From contig DATLTV010000094.1 in NCBI GenBank assembly GCA_035533375.1, positions 1 through 15,484 on the forward strand: a stretch of DNA of 15,484 nt, in the 5' to 3' direction. The notes beneath the pieces were generated by a model. That model saw nothing but the letters and a program-made list of their open reading frames with translations, was not told the DNA's origin and did not search any database. This document shows, piece after piece, positions 1 to 6,422 of this stretch. Position numbers and translations under genes: made by a program. Source of the DNA: DATLTV01 sp035533375 (GTDB lineage: Bacteria; Patescibacteriota; Minisyncoccia; UBA6257; 2-01-FULL-56-20). Each line of letters opens with the position of its first letter. Position 1 is the stretch's first letter.

Positions 1-1
1 A

Positions 2-1354
2 CGCGTACTTGCGGCCGGCGCGGCCGTGGGTTCGAAGATCGCGAGCGGCAAAGCGCGCATTATCTTCGACGCGAAGCACATCCGCGATTTCAAGAAAGGC
101 GAAGTGCTCGTGACCACGATGACGGACCCCGACTGGGAGCCAATCATGAAGATGGCTTCGGCGATCGTGACCGACAAAGGCGGTCGCACGTCGCACGCCG
201 CAATCGTCTCGCGCGAGCTTGGCATTCCTGCGGTCGTGGGCACGGAGATTGCGACAAAGACGATGAAAACGGGCGATATGATAACCGTAGACACGACCGG
301 CAGCGCCGGGACCATTTATCGCGGCGCGCTGAAATTCAAAGTCGTGGAGCATGACCTGAAAAAGATTCCGAAGACGAGGACGAAGGTGATGGTAAATGTC
401 GCGATTCCCGATAGCGCGTTTGCGATTTCGTTCCTGCCGAATCAGGGCGTCGGCCTCGCGCGCGAGGAATTCATCATCGCATCGAGGATGGGTTTGCACC
501 CGATGGCGCTTTTGAATCTCTCGAAGCAGAAGCCCGGCGTGCGCAAAGCAATTATGGAGAAAATGCGCGGCTGGAAGGATCCGAAGCGCTACTATATAGA
601 GAACCTCGCGTTCGGCATCGCGAAGATCGGCGCAGCGTTTTTCCCGCATAAGGTGATCGTGCGCTTCTCGGACTTCAAGACGAACGAATACCGCACGCTT
701 CTCGGCGGTGAGAACTATGAGCCGAAGGAAGAAAATCCGATGATCGGCTGGCGCGGCGCTTCGCGCTACTACGACCCGAAGTTCAAGCCGGCGTTCATGC
801 TCGAAGCCGCGGCCGTGAAAAAAGTGCGCGAGGAAATGGGGCTTACGAACGTGATCCCGATGGTGCCGTTCTGCCGGACCGTCGAAGAGGGAATGAAAGT
901 ACAGGAAACGATGGCCGAGGCCGGGCTGTATACGAAGTACGCTTTGCGCGGCAAAAGCGCGAAAGGCAAAATAACGACCCCGATCTATGTGATGTGCGAG
1001 ATCCCTTCGAATGTGCTCTCCGCGGACGCCTTCCTCGATATCTTCGACGGCATGTCCATAGGCAGTAACGACTTAACCCAGCTCACGATGGGCCTCGACC
1101 GCGATTCCGGGATCGTGACAAAAATCGCGAATGAAAAAAATCCCGCCGTGGAGCGCTTGATCGCCGAGATCATCGCGAAGTGCAAAGCGCGCAAGAAATA
1201 TATCGGCATCTGCGGCCAGGGCCCGTCGGACTACCCCGACTTCGCCGAATTTCTAGTGGGAAAGGGGATTGAGAGCATGTCCCTCAACCCCGACACGGTG
1301 GTCAAAACCACTGTTGCTATAGCTAAGAGGGAGAAAGAGATGAAGAGAAAATAA
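2..1354 (+). CDS. ppsA: Phosphoenolpyruvate synthase, C-terminal half (cut by left edge)
   Basis: The frame is open from base 2 to a TAA stop; the GTG at 26 is an internal valine codon, since the eight upstream codons (RVLAAGAA) continue the family alignment. The enzyme makes PEP from pyruvate and ATP with release of AMP and phosphate. Counting from base 26, the swivelling phosphohistidine domain shows GGRTSHAAIV with the phospho-accepting His at residue 57. The TIM-barrel domain shows PMVPFCRTVEEG, the metal and substrate segment SIGSNDLTQLTMGLDRDS, and the catalytic Cys396 in GICGQ. Both catalytic residues are therefore present. The family is usually about 750-800 residues, so roughly the N-terminal 300-350 (ATP-grasp part) lie outside the window. 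Pyruvate phosphate dikinase is the main alternative, but the sequence around the catalytic residues fits PEP synthase better. The next gene is convergent, 30 bp away. Confidence 0.93.
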   Translation, partial: RVLAAGAAVGSKIASGKARIIFDAKHIRDFKKGEVLVTTMTDPDWEPIMKMASAIVTDKGGRTSHAAIVSRELGIPAVVGTEIATKTMKTGDMITVDTTGSAGTIYRGALKFKVVEHDLKKIPKTRTKVMVNVAIPDSAFAISFLPNQGVGLAREEFIIASRMGLHPMALLNLSKQKPGVRKAIMEKMRGWKDPKRYYIENLAFGIAKIGAAFFPHKVIVRFSDFKTNEYRTLLGGENYEPKEENPMIGWRGASRYYDPKFKPAFMLEAAAVKKVREEMGLTNVIPMVPFCRTVEEGMKVQETMAEAGLYTKYALRGKSAKGKITTPIYVMCEIPSNVLSADAFLDIFDGMSIGSNDLTQLTMGLDRDSGIVTKIANEKNPAVERLIAEIIAKCKARKKYIGICGQGPSDYPDFAEFLVGKGIESMSLNPDTVVKTTVAIAKREKEMKRK

Positions 1355-1384
1355 ATCGGTGGGTGGCGTTTCCCCCTTTCCGCC

Positions 1385-1897
1385 TTAGTGGAAGAAGAGC
1401 GAATAGACGAACTTTGTCATGAAGTCGACGTTTTGGCCGTAGACGATGATGCCGCCCAGGGCACCCGTGATCGAGAGTGCGATGAATCCCGCGAGCGCCA
1501 TGGGAACGGCGATCCGGCGCTTGAGGACAACGTTCGCGGCGTCTCTCACGAATGAAAAATCCGCCGCAAACGGGCCGAGAAGATCGGCGTGCTTTTCGAA
1601 GATCCAGCGGATGAGATAAGCGGCGGCGAGAATGCCGAAGATCGCGGTCGAAAGCCCCGCGAAATTTTTGTGCAGACGGAGGACGTTTCGCGCCGCGCGC
1701 GCCATGGTGGAGCTCTCCGCGAGCTGGCCCGTCGCGAGCGCGGCGAGGAGGCCGAGCCCGCCCACGGCAACGAGAAAAAATTTGATGTCTTCCCACGCCG
1801 CCCGCGGGTACCACCGGCCGAACGGCACGACTTCGAAAAGCACGTAGAGCGTGAGAAGGCCGATGGGAAGATGCACGAAGGCCGGATGGAGGTTCAT
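1385..1897 (-). CDS. DUF2231-like four-helix membrane protein
   Basis: A 170-residue hydrophobic protein with about four membrane segments (roughly residues 9-26, 39-57, 78-100, 130-155). The N-terminus MNLHPAFVHLPIGLL carries the HPxxVHxPI motif I associate with the DUF2231 family (COG4244-type predicted membrane proteins), and a further His at residue 76 sits in LHKNFAG at the start of helix 3. These His residues at membrane edges would suit haem or metal binding, but that is inference; the family has no settled function. The gene diverges from cytochrome b with 128 bp between starts, suggesting a shared redox role. The start is the first ATG after a -10-like TATACT only 7 nt upstream, with no Shine-Dalgarno sequence. 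Confidence 0.75.
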   Translation of the reverse strand: MNLHPAFVHLPIGLLTLYVLFEVVPFGRWYPRAAWEDIKFFLVAVGGLGLLAALATGQLAESSTMARAARNVLRLHKNFAGLSTAIFGILAAAYLIRWIFEKHADLLGPFAADFSFVRDAANVVLKRRIAVPMALAGFIALSITGALGGIIVYGQNVDFMTKFVYSLFFH

Positions 1898-1904
1898 AGG
1901 CTTC

Positions 1905-1910
1905 AGTATA
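1905..1910 (-). promoter_or_regulatory. -10 box of the DUF2231-like gene
   Basis: TATACT on the minus strand, separated by 7 nt from the ATG at 1897. Transcription starting about 7 nt after the box would begin at or next to the A of the ATG, giving a leaderless mRNA. No good -35 box is seen. Confidence 0.5.
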
Positions 1911-2013
1911 ACGCATTTTCGGCCGCGATTCTTCCATTTGTCCTTTCGTTATCCGGCGTTTTGGCGCAGCCGCGGACGGTGACTTATGCACTGTTAAGCC
2001 GAGAGCCGCGTGA

Positions 2014-2019
2014 TAGAAT
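2014..2019 (+). promoter_or_regulatory. -10 box of the cytochrome b gene
   Basis: TAGAAT followed by 6 nt and the ATG at 2026. No Shine-Dalgarno sequence fits between box and start, so a leaderless transcript is likely. A weak -35 (CTGTTA, 1991-1996) lies 17 nt upstream. Confidence 0.5.
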
Positions 2020-2025
2020 GAACTT

Positions 2026-3168
2026 ATGGAACAGTCCTTAGGAGCGCAGGCGGACGCGGGAAAGCGGGGACTATCGGCGTGGTTCAAGAACCAGCTCGCG
2101 CTTGCGCCGCTCATCGGCGAGTATTACGTTCCCGAAGAGACGAATAATTTCTGGTATTCCCTGGGCGGCGTGCTCGCGATTTCGCTCGCGCTGCAGGGCT
2201 TGAGCGGCATTATTCTGACCCTGAAATACATCCCCGATGCCGCGCTTGCGTTCGGCGTCGTAAGCCAGATGCTCAACTCCCGTTTTTGGGGGATCGTGCT
2301 CAGCTTCCATTATTTCAATTCGTTCCTCATTTACGGACTCGTCATGGCGCATCTCATGCGCGTCTTCGTGAGTGCGGCGTATCGGAATCAAAAGAAGGTG
2401 CTGTGGTTCGTGGGCGTCATCCTCGCCGCGCTTGTGTTCGCTACCTATCTTACGGGCGAAGCGCTTCACTGGGATGAGGTCGGATTCGCGGTGCCATGGA
2501 ATATTTCAGAATTTTTGCAATTGGTGCACTTGAATAACGTGCTCCATTATAATTTTTCCGATCTTCTTGCTCCGGCGACGGCAACCACGAAGCTCGTGCA
2601 GTTGTACGCGATGCACATCGCCATCCTGCCGTTCTTTATCATTCTTTTCGTCGGCCTGCATTTTTATCTGATCAGGATGAAGGGGATTTCGCTTCCGTTT
2701 TGGAAAAAACCGAGCGGAAACAAAGTGCCGTTCACGAGCCACGTCAAACTGTGGTTTGCATACGCGGGCCTCATGACCGGCGCCGTGCTTTTGCTCGCTG
2801 TTTTCGTCGGGCGGAGCGCCGGCACTTCACCGCAGCTTTTGCCGTCGTCGCCTTTGTATCAAACGAGCGATGATGCCGGCGGGCTGGGTTTCAAGCCGAC
2901 CCTGCCGATCGGATGGACGAAAGGAATGAACGAACTTGCCGCGCAATCGGGAATCGACCCGGACATCTGGGGGACGATCACCGCAATGATATTGATGCTC
3001 GGATCGCTTCTCGTGATCCCGTTCGTGGATCGCGGAGAAAGCGAACCCGCGAGTTTTAAGGAAGCATTCAGCTGGCGCACTCGCAAGTGGGCGTTTTTGG
3101 CCATCGCCCTTTTCTGGGCGGTGATGATAGCCGGAATCGTCCAGAATTTCCTGGTGGCGTCGGGATAG
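2026..3168 (+). CDS. Cytochrome b (b/b6-type) membrane subunit, divergent
   Basis: A 380-residue polytopic membrane protein. Two His pairs in the expected helices are seen: H95 and H109 (spacing 14, SFHYFNSF...AHLMRVF) and H197 and H212 (spacing 15, MHIAILPFF...LHFYLIRMKG). A spacing of 15 in the second pair is typical of b6-type proteins. They would hold two b haems in a quinol:acceptor oxidoreductase. Two quinol-site motifs are altered: the usual PWG/PWD segment reads GEALHWDEVGFAVPW (P replaced by H148), and no PEWY is visible in the C-terminal part, which otherwise resembles subunit IV (residues about 310-340). No Rieske protein or cytochrome c lies nearby. It may work with a non-standard partner, perhaps the divergent DUF2231-like protein. 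The family call is firm; the reaction is not. Confidence 0.88.
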   Translation: MEQSLGAQADAGKRGLSAWFKNQLALAPLIGEYYVPEETNNFWYSLGGVLAISLALQGLSGIILTLKYIPDAALAFGVVSQMLNSRFWGIVLSFHYFNSFLIYGLVMAHLMRVFVSAAYRNQKKVLWFVGVILAALVFATYLTGEALHWDEVGFAVPWNISEFLQLVHLNNVLHYNFSDLLAPATATTKLVQLYAMHIAILPFFIILFVGLHFYLIRMKGISLPFWKKPSGNKVPFTSHVKLWFAYAGLMTGAVLLLAVFVGRSAGTSPQLLPSSPLYQTSDDAGGLGFKPTLPIGWTKGMNELAAQSGIDPDIWGTITAMILMLGSLLVIPFVDRGESEPASFKEAFSWRTRKWAFLAIALFWAVMIAGIVQNFLVASG

Positions 3169-3212
3169 TTTCGTCGGCGGAGACGGGATACGATTTCCTA
3201 TATTATTTCAAT

Positions 3213-3260
3213 AAGTATGGATCCCGGATAAATCGCCTGCGGGCGATTTTCCGGGATGAC
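3213..3260. repeat. Dispersed palindromic repeat, copy A
   Basis: Outer arms AAGTATGGATCCCGG (left) and CCGGGATGAC (right) enclose an inner palindrome AATCGCC/GGCGATT, so the whole unit can fold into one long hairpin. The same outer arms occur at 12797-12961. A half copy with only the right side (GTGATTTTCCGGGATAAC) follows at 3294-3311. It may double as a terminator for cytochrome b, but no T-tract follows. Confidence 0.8.
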
Positions 3261-3293
3261 GGGGGGGGCATGGCTCAGAACGATCGTCGCGAA

Positions 3294-3311
3294 GTGATTT
3301 TCCGGGATAAC
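3294..3311. repeat. Half copy of the palindromic repeat
   Basis: GTGATTTTCCGGGATAAC matches the right half of copy A (GCGATTTTCCGGGATGAC) with two changes. The left arm is missing, so it cannot form the hairpin alone. It looks like a decayed or partly duplicated copy. Confidence 0.6.
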
Positions 3312-3326
3312 AAAAAATCGTGAAAT

Positions 3327-3356
3327 GCAAAACCCCGTCTATGGGCGAGGTTTTGC
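3327..3356. terminator. Probable bidirectional terminator hairpin
   Basis: Stem GCAAAACC (3327-3334) pairs with GGTTTTGC (3349-3356) around a 14-nt loop that can pair further (CCCG with GGGC). The A-rich left and T-rich right arms suit an intrinsic terminator acting on either strand. It lies 160 bp after the cytochrome b stop. Confidence 0.5.
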
Positions 3357-3410
3357 GTGGTTGCGACGAAGGATAATACTGTTAGGAGTTTTTCTCCCGC
3401 GATAGGCGCT

Positions 3411-3577
3411 AAGAAGCTGTCTGAAAAGTAGCCATCCGGCTCTCGCGGTTATTTTCGGCTGTAAAAACGCGAACTTTTCCTTGAAGTACCCTCGGGGGTA
3501 TTCCTTCAGAAAAGTTCACGTTTTTCTCTCGAAAATCCCTCGCGATATCCGCACGTCTACTTTTCAGACAGCTTCTT
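3411..3577. repeat. 167-bp near-palindromic element (MITE-like)
   Basis: The ends are perfect 21-bp inverted repeats at 3411-3431 and 3557-3577 (starting AAGAAGCTGTCTG and its complement). The inside is also self-complementary, about 75% by eye, including AAAAACGCGAACTTTTC (left) against GAAAAGTTCACGTTTTT (right) and GAAGTACCC against GGGGTATTC around a short centre near 3494. Complementarity stops abruptly at both outer edges. No flanking target duplication and no transposase are seen. The right arm contains the last six codons and the TAG stop of the MFS gene. A non-autonomous transposable element is the best guess; a giant bidirectional terminator is the alternative. Confidence 0.7.
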
Positions 3578-4780
3578 TGAAAAAGCGAGCAGGACTATCG
3601 CGGCGATAGCGGCCATGGCTGCTCCGAAGTAAAAAGGATATTGCGGGCCGAACTTGTCCCAGAGGAATCCGGCGAAGAAACTTGCGGGGAGCGTGGCCAG
3701 GCCCACCGCCGTGCCGTAGATGCCGAACGCTTTGCCGCGGTTGCCCGGGCCCACGATGTCCGCGAGGAACGCTTTCGCGACGCCGAGATTCGCCGCGTAA
3801 TAAATGCCGTACGAGCCGTAGAGCAGCCAGATGAGATATGCGTGCGAGGCAAGCGCGAAGCCGAGATAGACAAGCGCGTACGCGGCCCAGCCGATGAGCA
3901 TCGTGGGGATGCGGCCGATCCGGTCGGAGAGCGATCCCAGGGGAACCGCGAACATCGCGTAGATAAAATTGAAAAGCGCGATCACGAGCGGGATTTCGAG
4001 GAGCGTGACGCCCAGGCTTTTTGCGCGGAGGATGAGGAATGCGTCCGACGAATTCCCGAGCGTGAAAAGGATGACGATACCGAGAAAAAGAAAAAACGTC
4101 GCGGGGAGCGGAGCGTTTGTCGGCGCCGCGGCGGCTCCTGCGGCGGGTGCCGTGTGTTCCACCTCTTTTATTTTCGTGACGAGTATCGCGAGCGTGATCA
4201 CGAGCGGAACTGCGGTGAAGAGCAGAATATAGTGGTAGAGTGACGCACTGCCGTTCAGAAAATACAAGAGCCCGAAAAGAATGAGCGGCCCGGCGACCGA
4301 GCCGAGCGTATCGAGCATCCGCGCAATGCCGAAGCTTTTTCCGCGCACCTCTTTTTTTGCGGAGCCGGCAATCAGGACGTCTTTCGGCGGATCCTTGATG
4401 CCTTTGCCTGTGCCGTCCATGAAGCGAAGACCCAAGACCGCCGGGCTCGACGTGAAAAATGCGAGCAGCGGCCTGCTCACCATCGAAAAAAAATAACCGA
4501 TAAAGATGATCGGTTTCTGTTTTTTGAACTTGTCGGAAACTAGCCCGGAGACGACCGAAAAGACATAACTGCTCGCGGTCACGAGGCCTTCGGCGACGCC
4601 GACGAACGTTTTGTCGAATCCGAGGACGGTGGTGTAGTAGATCGGCAGGATCGGCGAAAAAGTATCCTGGCTGATGCCGCCGAAAAAGCTCAGGAGGCCG
4701 ACGTAAAAAACATTACGGTTTTTTTTCGGCGGTTCGCCAGACGCTTCGGCCGCTCCGGTTTTCGTCAGTTCAGTCTCCAT
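3557..4780 (-). CDS. MFS transporter, 12-helix type
   Basis: With the ATG at 4780 the protein is about 407 residues; an in-frame ATG at 4816 would add 12 residues and overlap tspO more deeply. Motif A occurs in both halves (GLVSDKFKKQK near residue 79, GSLSDRIGRIP after the central loop), the signature of the major facilitator superfamily. The segment MDGTGKGIKDPPKD (121-134) followed by RGKSFGIARMLDT marks a prokaryotic subgroup of unknown substrate. The central loop is rich in Ala and Pro. It is expected to export or import small solutes at the cytoplasmic membrane. The start lies inside the end of tspO (16-nt overlap), implying coupled translation. The C-terminal KKLSEK and stop codon come from the inverted-repeat element, so the original C-terminus may have been replaced. 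Confidence 0.88.
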   Translation of the reverse strand: METELTKTGAAEASGEPPKKNRNVFYVGLLSFFGGISQDTFSPILPIYYTTVLGFDKTFVGVAEGLVTASSYVFSVVSGLVSDKFKKQKPIIFIGYFFSMVSRPLLAFFTSSPAVLGLRFMDGTGKGIKDPPKDVLIAGSAKKEVRGKSFGIARMLDTLGSVAGPLILFGLLYFLNGSASLYHYILLFTAVPLVITLAILVTKIKEVEHTAPAAGAAAAPTNAPLPATFFLFLGIVILFTLGNSSDAFLILRAKSLGVTLLEIPLVIALFNFIYAMFAVPLGSLSDRIGRIPTMLIGWAAYALVYLGFALASHAYLIWLLYGSYGIYYAANLGVAKAFLADIVGPGNRGKAFGIYGTAVGLATLPASFFAGFLWDKFGPQYPFYFGAAMAAIAAIVLLAFSKKLSEK

Positions 4781-5241
4781 ATCGCGAAGTTCAAATATGC
4801 GGCGAAGCTGATCCAAAGGATGTAGGGCAGGAGCAGATAGGCAGCCGCGCGCGAAAGTTTATAGAAAACGACGATAGTCCAAATGACTGCAAGCCAGAGC
4901 AGAACAATGTCTATGAAAGCTGCGAGGGGATTGTGCAAACCGAAAAAAATGATCGACCAAAACGCGTTCAGAACGAGCTGCGTGGCGAATGCGGCGAGGG
5001 CGATCTTCACTTCTTTCCGTTCCCAGCCTTTGCGCCACACGAGAAACGCCGCGATGCCCATTAAAAAATAGAGCATCGACCAAACGGGACCGAAAACAAA
5101 ACTCGGAGGGTTGAATGCCGGCTTCACGAGTACGGCGTACCAGCCGGTAATGGCGGAGAGGGTGAAAAGCGAGCCCACGATGCCCGCGAGTTCCGCTATC
5201 GCGATTGCGATGAGAAGTTTCCAAAAATCGTTGGGTTTCAT
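4765..5241 (-). CDS. tspO: TspO/MBR family membrane protein
   Basis: 158 residues, matching the usual family length of about 160, with five predicted helices. Conserved segments seen are KPAFNPPSFVFGPVWSMLYFLMG in two overlapping motifs (PxFxPP and VWxxLYxxMG), LNAFWSIIFFGLHNP, and the C-terminal WISFAAYLNFAIWRLN, equivalent to the cholesterol/porphyrin recognition region. TspO proteins bind porphyrins and haem and are linked to stress or tetrapyrrole handling. The start is the ATG at 5241: an open frame runs on to 5475, but the family homology begins at MKPNDF and a TACAAT box lies 9 nt upstream. The gene is first in a two-gene unit with the MFS transporter and is divergent from the MliC-like gene, with 73 bp between starts. 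Confidence 0.93.
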   Translation of the reverse strand: MKPNDFWKLLIAIAIAELAGIVGSLFTLSAITGWYAVLVKPAFNPPSFVFGPVWSMLYFLMGIAAFLVWRKGWERKEVKIALAAFATQLVLNAFWSIIFFGLHNPLAAFIDIVLLWLAVIWTIVVFYKLSRAAAYLLLPYILWISFAAYLNFAIWRLN

Positions 5242-5250
5242 ATATGTTTC

Positions 5251-5256
5251 ATTGTA
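5251..5256 (-). promoter_or_regulatory. -10 box of tspO
   Basis: TACAAT on the minus strand, 9 nt before the ATG at 5241. The mRNA would have a leader of only about two bases. It also supports the short start over the 5475 extension. Confidence 0.5.
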
Positions 5257-5279
5257 GCAGATTTCGCATTGCATTTTCC

Positions 5280-5307
5280 TTGTTTTTCGCCGGTAATGTG
5301 GTATCAT
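5280..5307 (+). promoter_or_regulatory. Promoter of the MliC-like gene
   Basis: TTGTTT (5280-5285), a 16-nt spacer, and TATCAT (5302-5307), followed by 7 nt and the ATG at 5315. An in-frame ATG at 5306 overlaps the -10 box itself and so is an unlikely start. Confidence 0.5.
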
Positions 5308-5314
5308 GCAAAGT

Positions 5315-5755
5315 ATGAAGAAGAAACACTTGCTCGCGACGCTCATAATAATAGTGCTGCTCGCAATCGCAATTTTCTTCGCTTGGCCGCGGCCGAAAGC
5401 CATAGCGCCGACACAGTCGTCAACGCAACCCGCCGCGTCGGTGCCGGCCGACCAAACGCTCGTGAACAATGTCACCTATTCGTGCGACGACGGGAAAACG
5501 ATTACCGCGGCGCTGTACCAGGGGCCAAGAGTGGCGGCCGTACCGAATGAGCCGCCCCAGCCCAACGGCAGTGCAGTGCTTTCCCTGAGCGACGGCCGCA
5601 ATATGACGCTTTCGCAGACAATCTCGGCCGACGGCATCCGTTACGCGAATACGGATGAGTCGTTCATTTTCTGGAGCAAGGGGAGCGGCGCGTTCATACA
5701 GGAAAACGGCACGACCACGTTCTCGAATTGCGAAGTAAGCGCGACGGGACAGTAA
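5315..5755 (+). CDS. MliC-like lysozyme-inhibitor domain protein, membrane anchored
   Basis: 146 residues. MKKKH and a hydrophobic stretch (7-24) form an N-terminal anchor without a lipobox cysteine, so a signal anchor is more likely than a lipoprotein. A Pro/Ala/Thr-rich linker (25-48) leads to one domain with VTYSCDDGKTITAALY (53-68), SAVLSLSDG, LSQTISADGIRYAN (99-112), SFIFWSKGSGAFI (116-128) and a final FSNCEV. This order matches the MliC/PliC fold (YxCxxG, a SxxGxxY-like motif, FWxKG), with C57 and C139 placed for a disulfide. Known members inhibit C-type lysozyme at the cell surface; whether this one does is inference. The start was chosen from the -10 box 7 nt upstream. Confidence 0.8.
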   Translation: MKKKHLLATLIIIVLLAIAIFFAWPRPKAIAPTQSSTQPAASVPADQTLVNNVTYSCDDGKTITAALYQGPRVAAVPNEPPQPNGSAVLSLSDGRNMTLSQTISADGIRYANTDESFIFWSKGSGAFIQENGTTTFSNCEVSATGQ

Positions 5756-5787
5756 TTTGGCTCGTTAGCTCTTTGGCTCGTTAGCTT
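5756..5787. repeat. Two-copy 16-bp tandem repeat
   Basis: TTTGGCTCGTTAGCTC is followed directly by TTTGGCTCGTTAGCTT, starting just after the MliC-like stop codon; a partial third unit (ATTAGCC) follows. Its role is unknown. Confidence 0.75.
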
Positions 5788-5825
5788 ATTAGCCGCCCAA
5801 AGACAACAAAAGACACTTTGTGAAA

Positions 5826-5859
5826 ATGAAAACGACCTCCGCAACGCGGTCGTTTTCAT
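5826..5859. terminator. Bidirectional intrinsic terminator
   Basis: A perfect 12-bp stem, ATGAAAACGACC (5826-5837) with GGTCGTTTTCAT (5848-5859), loop of 10 nt. A-rich and T-rich arm sides make it work on both strands. It ends the MliC-like transcript and lies just before the greA-like promoter. Confidence 0.7.
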
Positions 5860-5861
5860 AT

Positions 5862-5867
5862 TACTAT
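5862..5867 (+). promoter_or_regulatory. -10 box of the greA-like gene
   Basis: TACTAT followed by 6 nt and the ATG at 5874, just downstream of the terminator stem. It decides the start: earlier in-frame ATGs would place the terminator hairpin inside the gene. Confidence 0.5.
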
Positions 5868-5873
5868 CGAAAA

Positions 5874-6380
5874 ATGCCATCAATGTCGAAGCGCATGTCC
5901 GATGAACTGCGCGACAAAGCGTATGAGCCGTTCCACATCACGGAAGAAGGATTGCGGCGACTTCGCGAAAAGCTCGCGCGTTTGAAGCGCGCCTTGCCCG
6001 GCCGTATCGAGGAAACGGCGAGGACGGCGGCGTACGGCGACCGGTCGGAGAACGACGAATACAAGACCGCGAAAGGAGCGCTTCGACGCACGAAGTGGCA
6101 GATTTTGGAGATCGAGGACCAGATCAAGCGGGCGGCAATCATCAAGTCCGGCTTCGGCGCTTCGGGCAAGGTGCGGATCGGGTCGCTTGTCGTACTCGAA
6201 ACCGATGGCGCGAAAAAAACGTTCGAAATTCTCGGTCCGCACGAAACCGATCCTTCAAAGGGCCGCATTTCATACGAGTCGCCCCTCGGCGCGGCGCTTT
6301 TGAATCATGTGCAGGGTGATATTATTTTACTCAAAGCCGGGAACGGTCCAAAAGAGTATCGTATTCTTGAGGTGCAATAA
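5874..6380 (+). CDS. GreA/GreB-type transcript cleavage factor
   Basis: 168 residues (GreA is about 158). The N-terminal coiled coil (about 20-92) carries AYGDRSENDEYKTAK, in which D56 and E59 match the acidic pair at the tip of GreA that reaches the RNA polymerase active site. The C-terminal FKBP-like domain (about 97-168) shows VRIGSLVVLE, ISYESPLGAALLNHVQGD and KEYRILEV. The protein would rescue backtracked RNA polymerase by stimulating cleavage of the RNA 3' end. The coiled coil is rich in Arg and reads somewhat like GreB, so I leave the symbol blank. An in-frame ATG at 5820 lies upstream of a terminator and is unlikely; MSKRM (5883) and MSDEL (5895) are later alternatives. The next gene starts 42 bp downstream with its own -10 box. 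Confidence 0.9.
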   Translation: MPSMSKRMSDELRDKAYEPFHITEEGLRRLREKLARLKRALPGRIEETARTAAYGDRSENDEYKTAKGALRRTKWQILEIEDQIKRAAIIKSGFGASGKVRIGSLVVLETDGAKKTFEILGPHETDPSKGRISYESPLGAALLNHVQGDIILLKAGNGPKEYRILEVQ

Positions 6381-6408
6381 TAGTATCGTGCATTTTCGGA
6401 AAGTCGGT

Positions 6409-6414
6409 TATTAT
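6409..6414 (+). promoter_or_regulatory. -10 box of the lactate dehydrogenase-enolase unit
   Basis: TATTAT followed by 8 nt (TAAGCAAT) and the ATG at 6423. No Shine-Dalgarno sequence lies between, so the dicistronic mRNA is probably leaderless. Confidence 0.5.
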
Positions 6415-6422
6415 TAAGCAAT

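Noticed and set aside
1355..1384. Terminator between ppsA and the DUF2231-like gene
   Set aside because: Only a 4-bp stem (GGCG/CGCC) can form and no T-tract follows.
1323..2114. 263-codon open frame on the minus strand
   Set aside because: Overlaps the DUF2231-like gene in another frame and runs across the divergent promoters; the translation is Arg/Ser/Pro-rich and without homology.
3169..3410. tRNA or small protein gene in the gap after cytochrome b
   Set aside because: No cloverleaf is recognisable and short frames here run through the repeat copies.
5242..5475. N-terminal extension of TspO
   Set aside because: It would run across the promoters and the start of the MliC-like gene; family homology begins at the ATG at 5241.
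5820..5873. Earlier start for the greA-like gene
   Set aside because: It would place a strong terminator hairpin inside the coding region; the -10 box supports the ATG at 5874.
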